Origin: Vibrio tasmaniensis 1F-187
Lineage (GTDB): Bacteria > Pseudomonadota > Gammaproteobacteria > Enterobacterales > Vibrionaceae
Length of the DNA stretch: 16,927 nucleotides
Reading direction: 5' to 3'
NCBI RefSeq assembly: GCF_000272405.2
Contig: NZ_AJZM02000179.1
Location: 1-16,927, forward strand
The notes beneath the pieces were generated by a model that saw only the letters and a list, made by a program, of their open reading frames with translations, did not search any database and had not been told where the DNA came from. A program made the position numbers and the translations under genes. Within the stretch, counting starts at the first letter, position 1, and each line of letters begins with the position of its first letter. Below, one piece after another: positions 1-6,613 of this stretch.

Positions 1-116
1 GCCGTTAAACTGCCGCCAATCGTCAGCATTAAGCTCAACATGACCAAAATTTTGTATAAAACCGGTGTGCCTTTTTGCTCAGGAAGAGTTTGCGTTAGAG
101 TTGCTTGAATCGTCAT
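1..116 (-). CDS. N-terminal part of a small membrane protein, possibly DUF2798 family (cut by window edge)
   Basis: An open frame reads leftward from an ATG at 116-114 and runs off the window after 38 codons. The start has a purine-rich ribosome binding site (CAGGAAAT) just upstream. The visible protein is a short polar head (MTIQATLTQTLPEQKG) followed by a hydrophobic stretch (ILVMLSLMLTIGGSLT), as expected for the first membrane helix of a small inner-membrane protein. The look of that helix and the divergent MarR neighbour recall DUF2798 proteins, but too little is visible to be sure. It shares its promoter region with the MarR gene at 214 and is probably the main target of that repressor. 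I infer the regulation from the layout and the operator-like palindromes; the function is unknown. Confidence 0.6.
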   Translation of the reverse strand, partial: MTIQATLTQTLPEQKGTPVLYKILVMLSLMLTIGGSLT

Positions 117-150
117 ATCTATTTCCTGTCTTGAATTTACGAACAATCAA

Positions 151-165
151 GTTGATAATGTCAAC
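151..165. promoter_or_regulatory. Palindromic operator, copy 1 (MarR-type)
   Basis: GTTGATAATGTCAAC is an inverted repeat with 5-bp arms (GTTGA/TCAAC) and a 5-bp centre. An identical copy starts 28 bp downstream. Both lie in the divergent promoter gap between the membrane-protein gene and the marR-like gene, the usual place for an autoregulatory MarR operator. The assignment to the adjacent repressor is an inference from position and symmetry. Confidence 0.65.
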
Positions 166-176
166 CATAAATACAG

Positions 177-195
177 TAGTTGATAATGTCAACTA
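177..195. promoter_or_regulatory. Palindromic operator, copy 2 (MarR-type)
   Basis: This is the second copy of GTTGATAATGTCAAC (179-193). Here the symmetry extends two bases on each side to TAGTTGA...TCAACTA. It ends 18 bp before the marR-like start codon and so would overlap the core promoter or leader of that gene, consistent with autorepression. Confidence 0.65.
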
Positions 196-213
196 TATTT
201 CTAAGGATCGTTT

Positions 214-639
214 ATGTCTGATAACACATCGCTAGAGTCTATCTTTCGTTTAGTGCACTCTTTGAAACGTCAAATGAGCGAACAGATTGAGAGCTTAGAC
301 TCAGAGATCGCACCTATGAACATTCGTGTCATGAAGATCATTACTAAGAAGTCTCCATGTACCGCTATCGATATCGCACACTTCCTAGATCGTGATAAAG
401 CACAGGTCACTCGGCTCATTAATGCCTTGATCAATCAGGAACTTGTGAAGAAGTCTCCGAACCCGGAAGACAAGCGCAGCCAGTTATTGGTTCTGACTGA
501 TAAGGGTCAAGAGATCATGAGTAAGGTCTCGGATATCGATCGAGACATGCTGAAGAGAATGACCAAAGGCATGGCCGAAGACGAGTTAGAACAATTCAGA
601 AAAATTGCGAAGAAAATGGCGCAGAACTTAGAAAGCTGA
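214..639 (+). CDS. MarR-family winged-helix transcriptional regulator
   Basis: The 141-residue protein has the size and layout of MarR repressors. A helical N-terminal dimerisation region (about 5-35) is followed by a winged helix-turn-helix. The recognition helix is near 59-77 (DRDKAQVTRLINALINQ). The wing at 82-95 carries the family signature NPEDKRSQLLVLT. A C-terminal helical dimerisation segment (about 100-140) closes it. The ATG at 214 has an AAGGA ribosome binding site 6 bases upstream. It probably represses itself and the divergent small membrane-protein gene through the two identical palindromes at 151-165 and 179-193. The ligand cannot be read from sequence: many MarR proteins respond to phenolics, antibiotics or oxidants, and no conserved OhrR-type redox cysteine is evident. 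The gene ends in a clear intrinsic terminator. Confidence 0.9.
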   Translation: MSDNTSLESIFRLVHSLKRQMSEQIESLDSEIAPMNIRVMKIITKKSPCTAIDIAHFLDRDKAQVTRLINALINQELVKKSPNPEDKRSQLLVLTDKGQEIMSKVSDIDRDMLKRMTKGMAEDELEQFRKIAKKMAQNLES

Positions 640-654
640 TCTTAAAAATAAAAC

Positions 655-695
655 GAAAAAACGCCACCGAATCGTAAGATCGGTGGCGTTTTTTG
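655..695. terminator. Bidirectional intrinsic terminator
   Basis: A perfect 10-bp stem (ACGCCACCGA at 661-670 with its complement at 680-689) encloses a 9-base loop. A run of A precedes it and a run of six T follows it, so it can stop transcription from both sides. It separates the marR-like gene from the convergent hydrolase gene ending at 751. Confidence 0.93.
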
Positions 696-750
696 TATAA
701 GTTGGGTTGTAAAGCTTAGTGGTTTAGCTATGTCTATTTGGATGACAACT

Positions 751-1812
751 CTAATTCGATGCTAATTTCCACCATGCCTTAACAGGTACGGGTTCTGAAA
801 TCACCAAACGCTCACCCATCACAGGGCTCACCATCTGTACATCTCGTTTTTTACTTATCGCCAAAGATTGTTCCATTGGGTCTTGCCAATCGTGCATAGA
901 AAGATCAAACGTACTGTTGTGGATTGGCATCATCACCTTACCTTGTAGGTCGATGTGCGCCTGAACGCTCTGCTCTGGGAACATATGAATATCCGCCCAA
1001 AGTGAGTTATACGCGCCCGTTTCAACCATGGTTAAATCAAACGGCCCAAAACGGTCGCCAATCTCTTTAAAGCCGTTGAAGTAACCAGAGTCACCACTAA
1101 AGAAGACTTTCTTATCTGAAGCGTTAATAACCCAACTCCCCCACAGTGTTTGGTCACGATCAAGTAAGCCACGACCAGAGAAGTGCTGTGTTGGCGTCAA
1201 AGTAAACTCAATATCTGAGGCTGTTGCTGATTCCCACCAGTTCAACTCAATAATCTTTGCTTTATCCACGCCCCACTTTTCCAGCAATGCACCGACTCTG
1301 AGTGGCACCAAAAATGTACCTACTTTATCGGCTAATACCTTTACGGCACCTTTATCTAAATGGTCGTAGTGGTCATGACTGATGACAACCACGTCAATGT
1401 CAGGTAACTCTTGCAGTGAGATTGGTGTTGGGTGGAAGCGCTTTGGCCCCATCCATTGCACGGGTGATGCACGGTCACTGAACACAGGATCTGTCATCAC
1501 AAGCTTGCCATCCAGCTTCATCATCACACTGGAGTGACCTAAGCGGTAAGCAACGTCGTCTTGTTCTTCGATCAGCTGCTCGGCAGTCATTGGAATCAAA
1601 GGCAATGCAGCGCGCGGCACGGGCTCGTTTCTTTCCACAGTCACATAAGCTTTCAGGATTGAAAAAATATCAGACATACCCGATTTGTATTCCAGATCAC
1701 TGTTTACAAACTTCTTTGGAAGCTTATCTAGATTGTCGTTTGATTGTGAACCTGTGCTTACGATAGCGACCACGGCAAGTACTCCTAAAATCGGTAATAG
1801 ATATTTTTTCAT
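751..1812 (-). CDS. Metallo-beta-lactamase-fold hydrolase with N-terminal export or anchor segment (NAPE-PLD / UlaG-like)
   Basis: The MBL signature HDHYDH is at residues 146-151. Other likely metal ligands are His210 (TQHFSG), Asp241 (FSGDSGY) and His298 (PIHNSTFDLS). This pattern fits the COG2220 group, which includes N-acyl-phosphatidylethanolamine phospholipase D-like and UlaG-like hydrolases. The substrate cannot be deduced. The N-terminus, MKKYLLPILGVLAVVAIV, is a lysine-led hydrophobic helix without a lipobox cysteine, so the enzyme is probably exported or anchored facing the periplasm. I place the start at the ATG ending at 1812 because AAAGAG lies 7-8 bases upstream; an in-frame ATG at 1830 would add six residues but lacks a comparable site. 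At 353 residues it is full length. It follows sgrR on the same strand after about 165 bp, with its own candidate promoter between. Confidence 0.85.
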   Translation of the reverse strand: MKKYLLPILGVLAVVAIVSTGSQSNDNLDKLPKKFVNSDLEYKSGMSDIFSILKAYVTVERNEPVPRAALPLIPMTAEQLIEEQDDVAYRLGHSSVMMKLDGKLVMTDPVFSDRASPVQWMGPKRFHPTPISLQELPDIDVVVISHDHYDHLDKGAVKVLADKVGTFLVPLRVGALLEKWGVDKAKIIELNWWESATASDIEFTLTPTQHFSGRGLLDRDQTLWGSWVINASDKKVFFSGDSGYFNGFKEIGDRFGPFDLTMVETGAYNSLWADIHMFPEQSVQAHIDLQGKVMMPIHNSTFDLSMHDWQDPMEQSLAISKKRDVQMVSPVMGERLVISEPVPVKAWWKLASN

Positions 1813-1853
1813 TGGTATCTCTTTAATCATTGGGTCTATCCCAACGCAAAAAC

Positions 1854-1903
1854 TACACTGGCTAGTTTACATATCAAAATTAAAAAGTAAACCAATGAGT
1901 GTA
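1854..1903. promoter_or_regulatory. Symmetric two-box inverted repeat over the hydrolase promoter
   Basis: The element TACACT-N5-GTTTAC (1854-1870) is repeated in inverted orientation at 1887-1903, as GTAAAC-N5-AGTGTA, with 16 bp between the inner boxes. Read on the minus strand, the inner boxes can serve as a -35-like TTTACT and a -10-like TAAACT about 16 bp apart, pointing at the hydrolase gene. This would let a dimeric regulator cover the promoter. Promoter and operator roles are inferred. Confidence 0.45.
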
Positions 1904-1976
1904 ATTTTTGTTTTATCTAAACGTGAGCGTGCCAAAATCGACTTTGGAGAGGAGTTACTCTATTTGGTAGGCAAGG

Positions 1977-3761
1977 CTAATCAGCTGACCATACATTCTT
2001 GAAATCTGGCCATCCCCAGTTGGTAATGGCCACGTTTTTCAGAATCCCTTGGAAACGAACGGTCTGTAAATGGTGGAACATAGGCACTAACCAATAATCT
2101 GAGATCAGAGTAGACGCGATGGGTTCTAGCTCTGCCAAGTAATTAGGCAGTTCAACGGATGCTTTATGACTATCCAAGCGCTGCTTGAGCCAATCACTGT
2201 TCACCTCTCCTAAAGCAGAGTGCAAAACAGGATCGTTCATCATCCACGAAAACAGCGAAGACGGGGCATTATCATCGAGATTCAGGTTACACAACACCAG
2301 ATCCTCCTTTAACTCACCACTCTGAGAGAGCTGCGCCAATTCTCGAAAACTGTAGGTGTTCACCTCAACTTCCACGCCATATCGTTTAAGGATGTCTGAT
2401 ACACAAATAGCACAACGATAGAGCGCGTAGTAATTATAAACCGCAATGCTCATCTTTGTCGGTAGTTGTGCTTCTTTCGCAGGCGTTCGATACAACTTCT
2501 GCCAACTTGGCAGTATGTTCTGAGCAAAAGAGACGCTAAACAAGCCTTGATTTTGTTCCAATTGAGACAGTACCGCTTGTGGGTTAGCTATCCCTGAGAT
2601 GTACTTACGCTGCTCATCAGTTAGCAAGCTAGCCGCTGAGTTCTGATTGAAAAGGATAAACAAACACCCATCCTCAACTCGGCTACGAAGGCCATCAGTT
2701 TCAGCCGACACCAGCTTCGCGTCGCTTTTCCCTAATTGATGGAAGCAAGATGAATCTTCATAAGGTGACACCTGCATTTGGCTGTCATCAAAGCGAGCAC
2801 TGCCCGTCATCGACTCTTCGAATTGCCAAATAGTCACCTCATCGGTTAACGAGCGACAACCATAATAGTGTTCAAATGCGGCAAGCTTGATGCGTTCGTT
2901 ACTAGTCTCAACCACTTTGAAAGGGCCGGTTCCAATCACGGCATGAGACACTGAATTCAATGGCGATGGCTCACGAGTCACTTGCGCAGCAGGTTGAATC
3001 GAATACTTAACGCCAGCCAATAAGCCCGCGAAGCCAGTGTCTGCTTTGGTCAATTGGAAGCTGATCCTTAACGGCTGTTCACTGTAAACCGAAGCGACAT
3101 GGGCGAGCTCTGTCTGATAGAAAGGTAGCGGTTGTAAGGCGGTAAATAACGACACGAGTTGCTTGGCGTCAACGGGTTGACCATCATGGAAGGTTAAGCC
3201 CGGGCGCAAATAGAAAGTCCAAACTAATTTTTCAGCATCATATTCCCAATGGTGCGCCAGTTCAGGCTTCAACTTGCCCTTGCCATTACAAGTGACGAGG
3301 CAACTGAACACTTGCCTGATCAAAAATCGTTCGCTACTGCGGTGAATATGATGCGGGAATAGGTCTTCAAACTTACGTTTATAGGTTAATTGAACGTGCA
3401 GCAGCCCTTCACGCATCGTCGCGCCAGAGGTTTCTTGGAGGAGAGAGCCAAATACAGCGCGGTCATTGTCTAGAATTGAGAGTGCTTTTTCGTATTTGCC
3501 CTGCTCTATCAGTTTACTGGCAACATGTTGAGTCAATTCTTGATTGCTAAAACGTAAAGTCAGATTAGAACGTTGATTCCTGCCGACTTTTGGCTCCCAC
3601 ACCAACCATTCAGCCTGATGCATCTTGCCTAACAAGGTTCGTGCATGGCGCAAGCTGGTGAACAGCTTATCTGCGACCTCAGTTAAGGTAACCGAATGTG
3701 AGAGGTTAGGCTCAAACGAATCTAGCCTTGTGTAGTAACGCATCATGTTTAGATCAGACAA
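1977..3761 (-). CDS. sgrR: SgrR-family transcriptional regulator with solute-binding C-terminal domain
   Basis: This 594-residue protein combines a short N-terminal winged-helix DNA-binding domain with a large domain related to periplasmic solute-binding proteins of the SBP_bac_5 (oligopeptide/nickel) type. That architecture is typical of SgrR. The DNA-binding domain spans about 1-115 and includes LTEVADKLFTSLRHARTLL and a W-rich turn. The binding domain spans about 160-570, with FYLRPGLTFHDGQPVDAKQL as the family signature. In E. coli SgrR activates the small RNA sgrS during glucose-phosphate stress. No signal peptide is present, as expected for a cytoplasmic sensor. The listed start is a TTG with AAAAAGG 8 bases upstream; ATG codons five and six residues later (3746, 3743) are alternatives. 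The gene is divergent from the small ORF/RNA locus at about 3907-4152, the same arrangement as sgrR-sgrS. No intrinsic terminator is visible downstream. Confidence 0.85.
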   Translation of the reverse strand: MSDLNMMRYYTRLDSFEPNLSHSVTLTEVADKLFTSLRHARTLLGKMHQAEWLVWEPKVGRNQRSNLTLRFSNQELTQHVASKLIEQGKYEKALSILDNDRAVFGSLLQETSGATMREGLLHVQLTYKRKFEDLFPHHIHRSSERFLIRQVFSCLVTCNGKGKLKPELAHHWEYDAEKLVWTFYLRPGLTFHDGQPVDAKQLVSLFTALQPLPFYQTELAHVASVYSEQPLRISFQLTKADTGFAGLLAGVKYSIQPAAQVTREPSPLNSVSHAVIGTGPFKVVETSNERIKLAAFEHYYGCRSLTDEVTIWQFEESMTGSARFDDSQMQVSPYEDSSCFHQLGKSDAKLVSAETDGLRSRVEDGCLFILFNQNSAASLLTDEQRKYISGIANPQAVLSQLEQNQGLFSVSFAQNILPSWQKLYRTPAKEAQLPTKMSIAVYNYYALYRCAICVSDILKRYGVEVEVNTYSFRELAQLSQSGELKEDLVLCNLNLDDNAPSSLFSWMMNDPVLHSALGEVNSDWLKQRLDSHKASVELPNYLAELEPIASTLISDYWLVPMFHHLQTVRFQGILKNVAITNWGWPDFKNVWSAD

Positions 3762-3865
3762 ATAATGAACCTTTTTAGAAACAACCCTTCCTGATTAAGC
3801 TCATTATAAAACACATCAGCCCAAAAGTAGCGCTAAAAGACAAAAACAGGAACAACCTAGTAAAA

Positions 3866-3913
3866 ACCCATCTGTTTATTACTTCCTATTAAGTGACCAT
3901 AATTAATGGGTCA
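3866..3913. promoter_or_regulatory. Candidate promoter and operator of the sgrS-like RNA
   Basis: A -10-like CATAAT (3898-3903) lies 17 bp from a poor -35 (TTTATT, 3875-3880), the pattern of an activator-dependent promoter reading rightward. Overlapping it is an imperfect inverted repeat, TGACCAT-AATTA-ATGGGTCA (3894-3913). A further ACCCAT lies at 3866-3871, giving three related boxes. SgrR would be the obvious candidate ligand because it is encoded divergently; I cannot verify its binding sequence here. A canonical CRP site (TGTGA-N6-TCACA) is not visible. Confidence 0.35.
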
Positions 3914-3964
3914 ACAAGGAACTTTGAGCTCCCACCAAAGCCTAATACAAGAGAAGTAATCATC

Positions 3965-4063
3965 ATGAGAAAATACTATCTTAATAAGCTAAAAAGCACC
4001 TGTAGCAAGCTCGAAAGAGAAGCACTACGAACACTTATAGAGCTATGTAACTGGCGTTATTAG
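3965..4063 (+). CDS. 32-residue small protein, SgrT- or VcdP-like candidate
   Basis: ATG at 3965 is preceded by AAGAGAAG about 8 bases upstream, a good ribosome binding site, and the frame closes with TAG at 4063. The peptide begins MRKYYLNKLKSTCSKL and ends LRTLIELCNWRY. It is basic, predicted helical and lacks a membrane segment. Compared from memory with E. coli SgrT (43 residues), the start MRKYY resembles MRQFY. The segment ALRTLIELCNW resembles RLTMLEGLMQW, with matching leucines and the terminal tryptophan. SgrT inhibits the glucose transporter PtsG. The V. cholerae small protein VcdP (29 residues) activates citrate synthase and is the other candidate identity. Position beside sgrR favours a role in sugar-phosphate homeostasis. 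Translation is not proven and the similarity is short. Confidence 0.55.
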   Translation: MRKYYLNKLKSTCSKLEREALRTLIELCNWRY

Positions 4064-4087
4064 TACACTTTTAAGCACCGAGTTAAC

Positions 4088-4150
4088 GCGAGTTGAGTAC
4101 AACCTAATAGGCTCCTACCCCCAATATGAGTTAGGTCTCAACTCGCTTTT
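4088..4150 (+). terminator. Long hairpin with C-rich, anti-Shine-Dalgarno loop; probable end of the sRNA
   Basis: Ten perfectly paired bases (4088-4097 with 4137-4146) are followed by TTTT. An inner 6-bp stem (4102-4107 with 4131-4136) is separated from the outer stem by a one-sided bulge. The large loop shows CTCCT followed by CCCCC, which could pair with a Shine-Dalgarno sequence of a target mRNA. The short T tail makes it a moderate terminator, so some readthrough toward rimK is possible. Confidence 0.6.
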
Positions 4151-4211
4151 CCATTCCAAACTCCCTCTCAACCTAGTTGTACCAATCGCTCACACATTCG
4201 ATAAATTTCCG

Positions 4212-4226
4212 TTGTCGACTCGACAA
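4212..4226. promoter_or_regulatory. Palindrome TTGTCG-N3-CGACAA upstream of rimK
   Basis: TTGTCGACTCGACAA is a perfect inverted repeat with 6-bp arms, about 140 bp before the rimK start. The same element with a different 3-base centre occurs at 6897-6911 upstream of the 2OG oxygenase gene. No other full copy was found by eye. It looks like a binding site for a dimeric regulator shared by the two genes. I do not recognise it as a known Vibrio operator. Confidence 0.5.
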
Positions 4227-4364
4227 ATTTAATTCGTTTTCTTAGTTAAACGAAAAGCCTTAAGGTTCGCCCCGAAGCAAGCAAAGAGCCTCAGAAAAAC
4301 TGAAAGCTCAGCTAACAACTCATTTATTTGCAGTTACCAATCAGGTATTAACTAAGGAAACGCC

Positions 4365-5270
4365 ATGCGTATCGCAATTCTTTCTCGCAACGAAAACCTA
4401 TACTCTACTTCTCGCTTAAAAGCGGCTGGAGAAGCTCGTGGTCACCAGGTCGATGTTATCGACACGCTGCACTGTGATATAGATATCGCGAGTAACAATC
4501 CGAAGATTCGCTACATGGGTGAAGAGCTACCTCAATACGATGCTGTTATTCCACGTATTGGCGCTTCCATTACCTTTTACGGCACTGCGGTTGTTCGCCA
4601 ATTCGAAATGATGGGCACTTTTTGTATCAATGAGTCAGTAGCTATCAGTCGTTCTCGCGACAAACTGCGCTCACTACAACTGTTGTCTCGTAAAGGTATT
4701 GGCTTACCAAAAACAGGTTTCGCTAGCCGCCCAGACAAGATTCAAGACTTGATCAAAAACGTAGGTGGCGCGCCACTGGTTATCAAGCTTCTTGAAGGTA
4801 CTCAAGGCATCGGTGTAGTTCTAGCAGAAACAAACAAAGCAGCTGAAAGCGTTATCGAAGCATTCATGGGCCTAAAAGCGAACATCTTGGTTCAAGAGTT
4901 CATTGAAGAAGCTAATGGCGCAGACATCCGTTGTTTTGTTGTGGGTAACAAGGTTATTGCAGCAATGAAACGTCAAGCTGGTGAGGGTGAATTCCGCTCT
5001 AACCTACACCGTGGCGGTACAGCTCAACTGGTTAAACTAACCAAAGAAGAGCGCGCTACAGCGATCAATGCAGCTAAAATCATGGGGTTAAACCTATGTG
5101 GTGTCGATATTCTACAATCTAAGAATGGCCCTGTTGTAATGGAAGTGAACTCTTCTCCAGGCCTAGAAGGTATCGAGAAAGCGACAGGTAAAGATGTAGC
5201 AGACATGATTTTCGGATTTATCGAGAAAAATGCAAAACCAAACGCTAACCGTACTCGTGGCAAAGGCTGA
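4365..5270 (+). CDS. rimK: Ribosomal protein S6--L-glutamate ligase RimK
   Basis: RimK is an ATP-grasp enzyme that adds glutamate residues to the C-terminus of ribosomal protein S6 and can make poly-glutamate. The 301-residue length matches E. coli RimK (300). Conserved blocks are visible: the N-terminal [23 protein letters not shown] (61-73), the ATP-binding [10 protein letters not shown] (99-107) and [15 protein letters not shown] (141-155), and NLHRGGTA (213-220). The metal-binding residues Asp248, Glu260 and Asn262 lie in GVDIL and [14 protein letters not shown]. The ATG at 4365 has AAGGA 7 bases upstream. It is followed after 32 bp by a rimB-like protease gene, so the two probably form an operon. 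In Pseudomonas, RimK activity is tuned by RimB, RimA and cyclic-di-GMP; no rimA-like gene is next to it here. The palindrome at 4212 may regulate it. Confidence 0.95.
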   Translation: MRIAILSRNENLYSTSRLKAAGEARGHQVDVIDTLHCDIDIASNNPKIRYMGEELPQYDAVIPRIGASITFYGTAVVRQFEMMGTFCINESVAISRSRDKLRSLQLLSRKGIGLPKTGFASRPDKIQDLIKNVGGAPLVIKLLEGTQGIGVVLAETNKAAESVIEAFMGLKANILVQEFIEEANGADIRCFVVGNKVIAAMKRQAGEGEFRSNLHRGGTAQLVKLTKEERATAINAAKIMGLNLCGVDILQSKNGPVVMEVNSSPGLEGIEKATGKDVADMIFGFIEKNAKPNANRTRGKG

Positions 5271-5302
5271 TTAAACGCCGTTTACTCATGATTGGAAAAA
5301 AC

Positions 5303-5731
5303 ATGAACAATAAAATGATCATAGGGAATACAGAAGCACTTTGCTTACCAGAGTTAGGGATAACTGGACTACATACGCGTGTTGATACAGGGGCTCAAAC
5401 CTCTTCTCTACACGTAGACAATCTACTATGTGTAAAAACAGACGGTGAAAACTTCGTTGAGTTCGATCTTCACCCAGACGTTTACCACCTAGAAGAAACA
5501 GTGCGCTGCAAGGCGAAGCTGAAAACAAGTAAAAGAATCAAATCATCGAACGGCGAAGTTGAACACCGTTGTGTGATTGAAACCATGCTAAAAATTGGTG
5601 GTCAGGAATGGCCTATCGATATCACACTAAGCAACCGTCAAGATATGACTTATATGATGCTGCTTGGTCGTCAAGGCATGAGTGACAAAGTGATTGTTGA
5701 CCCAGCGGGTGAATTTCTAATTTCTCATTAA
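5303..5731 (+). CDS. RimB-like retropepsin-fold protease (Zn_protease / DUF785 family)
   Basis: The protein carries the aspartic-protease-like signature RVDTGAQTSSLHV near its N-terminus. Blocks HRCVIETMLKIGGQEWPIDITLSNR and YMMLLGRQGM follow; these are typical of the family annotated as putative ATP-dependent zinc protease (COG4067). In Pseudomonas the homologue RimB partners with RimK and is proposed to be a protease acting in S6 glutamylation control. I choose the ATG at 5303 (142 residues) because GGAAAA lies just upstream. An in-frame ATG at 5288 would add five residues but has no ribosome binding site. The gene lies 32 bp after rimK on the same strand and is probably co-transcribed; a strong terminator follows. 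The family assignment is firm; the molecular substrate is not established by the sequence. Confidence 0.85.
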   Translation: MNNKMIIGNTEALCLPELGITGLHTRVDTGAQTSSLHVDNLLCVKTDGENFVEFDLHPDVYHLEETVRCKAKLKTSKRIKSSNGEVEHRCVIETMLKIGGQEWPIDITLSNRQDMTYMMLLGRQGMSDKVIVDPAGEFLISH

Positions 5732-5775
5732 TTGAACTGCTCCACAGCTCAAATAGTGAGTCAACAACGCGTACT

Positions 5776-5808
5776 AATAAAGGCCAGTCTTTGAGACTGG
5801 CCTTTATT
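5776..5808. terminator. Bidirectional terminator between rimB-like gene and convergent hydrolase
   Basis: A perfect 14-bp stem (5776-5789 with 5795-5808) has a 5-base loop TTTGA; its core is AAAGGCCAGTC. T/A-rich tails lie on both sides. It serves the rimK-rimB transcript and, in the other direction, the convergent hydrolase gene, whose stop codon (5809-5807) lies inside the stem. Confidence 0.88.
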
Positions 5809-6601
5809 ATTTATGGCGATTTTTTTTATTGTTAAACCCAAATCGCCAAACAGATTTTAGCAAACCTTTGAGTTTGATTTTGGTCACTCGCCAATGTGTC
5901 ACTGGCCTTCTTGGCGCACTCATCAACAGATGTTCAAAGGCTTGCTCACTCAAATTCACTTGTCCCCCATGCGCCACCAGCAAGGTGTCAAACTGCATGC
6001 CATAGATACGAGATACCGACGCTCGATACTTATTGGGATGAAAAATTGGGAAAGGCGGAATCAGCTTCTTTTTGACCTCGACCATTAAATCCGCCACATA
6101 GGCGACACTGTGTGATGGGCAATAGACGGAAAGATCTCTGTCGGTATGGCCTGGCGTTTCCAGAACCAACCAGTCATCAAAACCCGGAATGCTGTCTCCA
6201 TCCGACAGCTTGTAGTCCGGCTTTAACTTTCTTGAATACCATAGATTTGCTTTGGGCTTACCCAATCGATTCGCCATCCATCGTGCCAATGCCAGATCTG
6301 TCAAATGCATCAATATGCCATCGATACCGTGGTACCAATCCTTATCTCGGTTTGCTGCAACCAAGTTACAGTTCGTTAGCTTTCTGAGCCTGTGCGCTGC
6401 CCCTGCATGGTCTGGATGCATGTGCGTAACCACAACCGTATGTAGATCAGCAAAATCACGCATAAGCTCTGTTTCGATGAAAGCCTTCAAATGCGGGATG
6501 TCGGCTCGACACGCACCATCAAGCAAGAGCAACCTGTCAGGGTACTCTACGAGATACATGTCTTGGATATAGCCTTTGATGGTATGAAGTTGCAAATCCA
6601 T
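5807..6601 (-). CDS. Metallo-beta-lactamase-fold hydrolase, cytoplasmic
   Basis: The zinc-binding signature THMHPDHAG gives His60, His62, Asp64 and His65. Further ligands are His152 (ETPGHTDRD), Asp171 (YVADLM) and His211 (VAHGG), numbered from the ATG at 6601. This is the complete glyoxalase II-like ligand set, so an active dinuclear enzyme is likely. There is no signal peptide. The order and the basic C-terminus (KSVWRFGFNNKKNRHK) do not identify a substrate; thioesters, lactones and phosphoesters are all handled by this superfamily. Start choice is uncertain. The ATG at 6601 has AAGGA immediately against it with no spacer, and a TTG at 6613 upstream has no ribosome binding site at all. The gene is convergent with rimB and divergent from the 2OG oxygenase gene. 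It is not close in sequence to the other hydrolase in the window. Confidence 0.82.
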   Translation of the reverse strand: MDLQLHTIKGYIQDMYLVEYPDRLLLLDGACRADIPHLKAFIETELMRDFADLHTVVVTHMHPDHAGAAHRLRKLTNCNLVAANRDKDWYHGIDGILMHLTDLALARWMANRLGKPKANLWYSRKLKPDYKLSDGDSIPGFDDWLVLETPGHTDRDLSVYCPSHSVAYVADLMVEVKKKLIPPFPIFHPNKYRASVSRIYGMQFDTLLVAHGGQVNLSEQAFEHLLMSAPRRPVTHWRVTKIKLKGLLKSVWRFGFNNKKNRHK

Positions 6602-6613
6602 TCCTTGTGACAA

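Larger units (their letters stand above)
3907..4152 (+). ncRNA. Candidate dual-function sRNA (SgrS/SgrT- or VcdRP-like)
   Basis: From a candidate promoter near 3875-3903, a transcript of about 240 nucleotides would contain the 32-codon ORF at 3965-4063 and then a strong hairpin. The outer stem has 10 bp (GCGAGTTGAG 4088-4097 with 4137-4146). A 4-base bulge separates it from a 6-bp inner stem (ACCTAA 4102-4107 with 4131-4136). The 23-base loop carries GGCTCCTACCCCC. Four T follow the stem, a short tail for a terminator. E. coli SgrS is about 227 nt and has the same order: small ORF first, base-pairing region and terminator last, divergent from sgrR. Vibrio cholerae VcdRP, as I recall, is also a dual-function RNA that represses sugar-PTS genes and encodes a 29-residue protein. 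I could not compare sequences. The ends are estimates. Confidence 0.55.

Noticed and set aside
1685..2002. A 105-codon frame on the plus strand across the hydrolase start and sgrR end
   Set aside because: It is antisense to two well-supported genes, lacks a ribosome binding site and shows no domain.
3892..3915. A CRP site at the putative sRNA promoter
   Set aside because: The half-sites AGTGA and TCAAC are 14 bases apart instead of 6, so it is not a canonical CRP site. A more diverged site cannot be excluded.
4212..4226. A LexA (SOS) box for the TTGTCG palindrome
   Set aside because: It lacks the CTGT-N8-ACAG pattern of gammaproteobacterial LexA sites.
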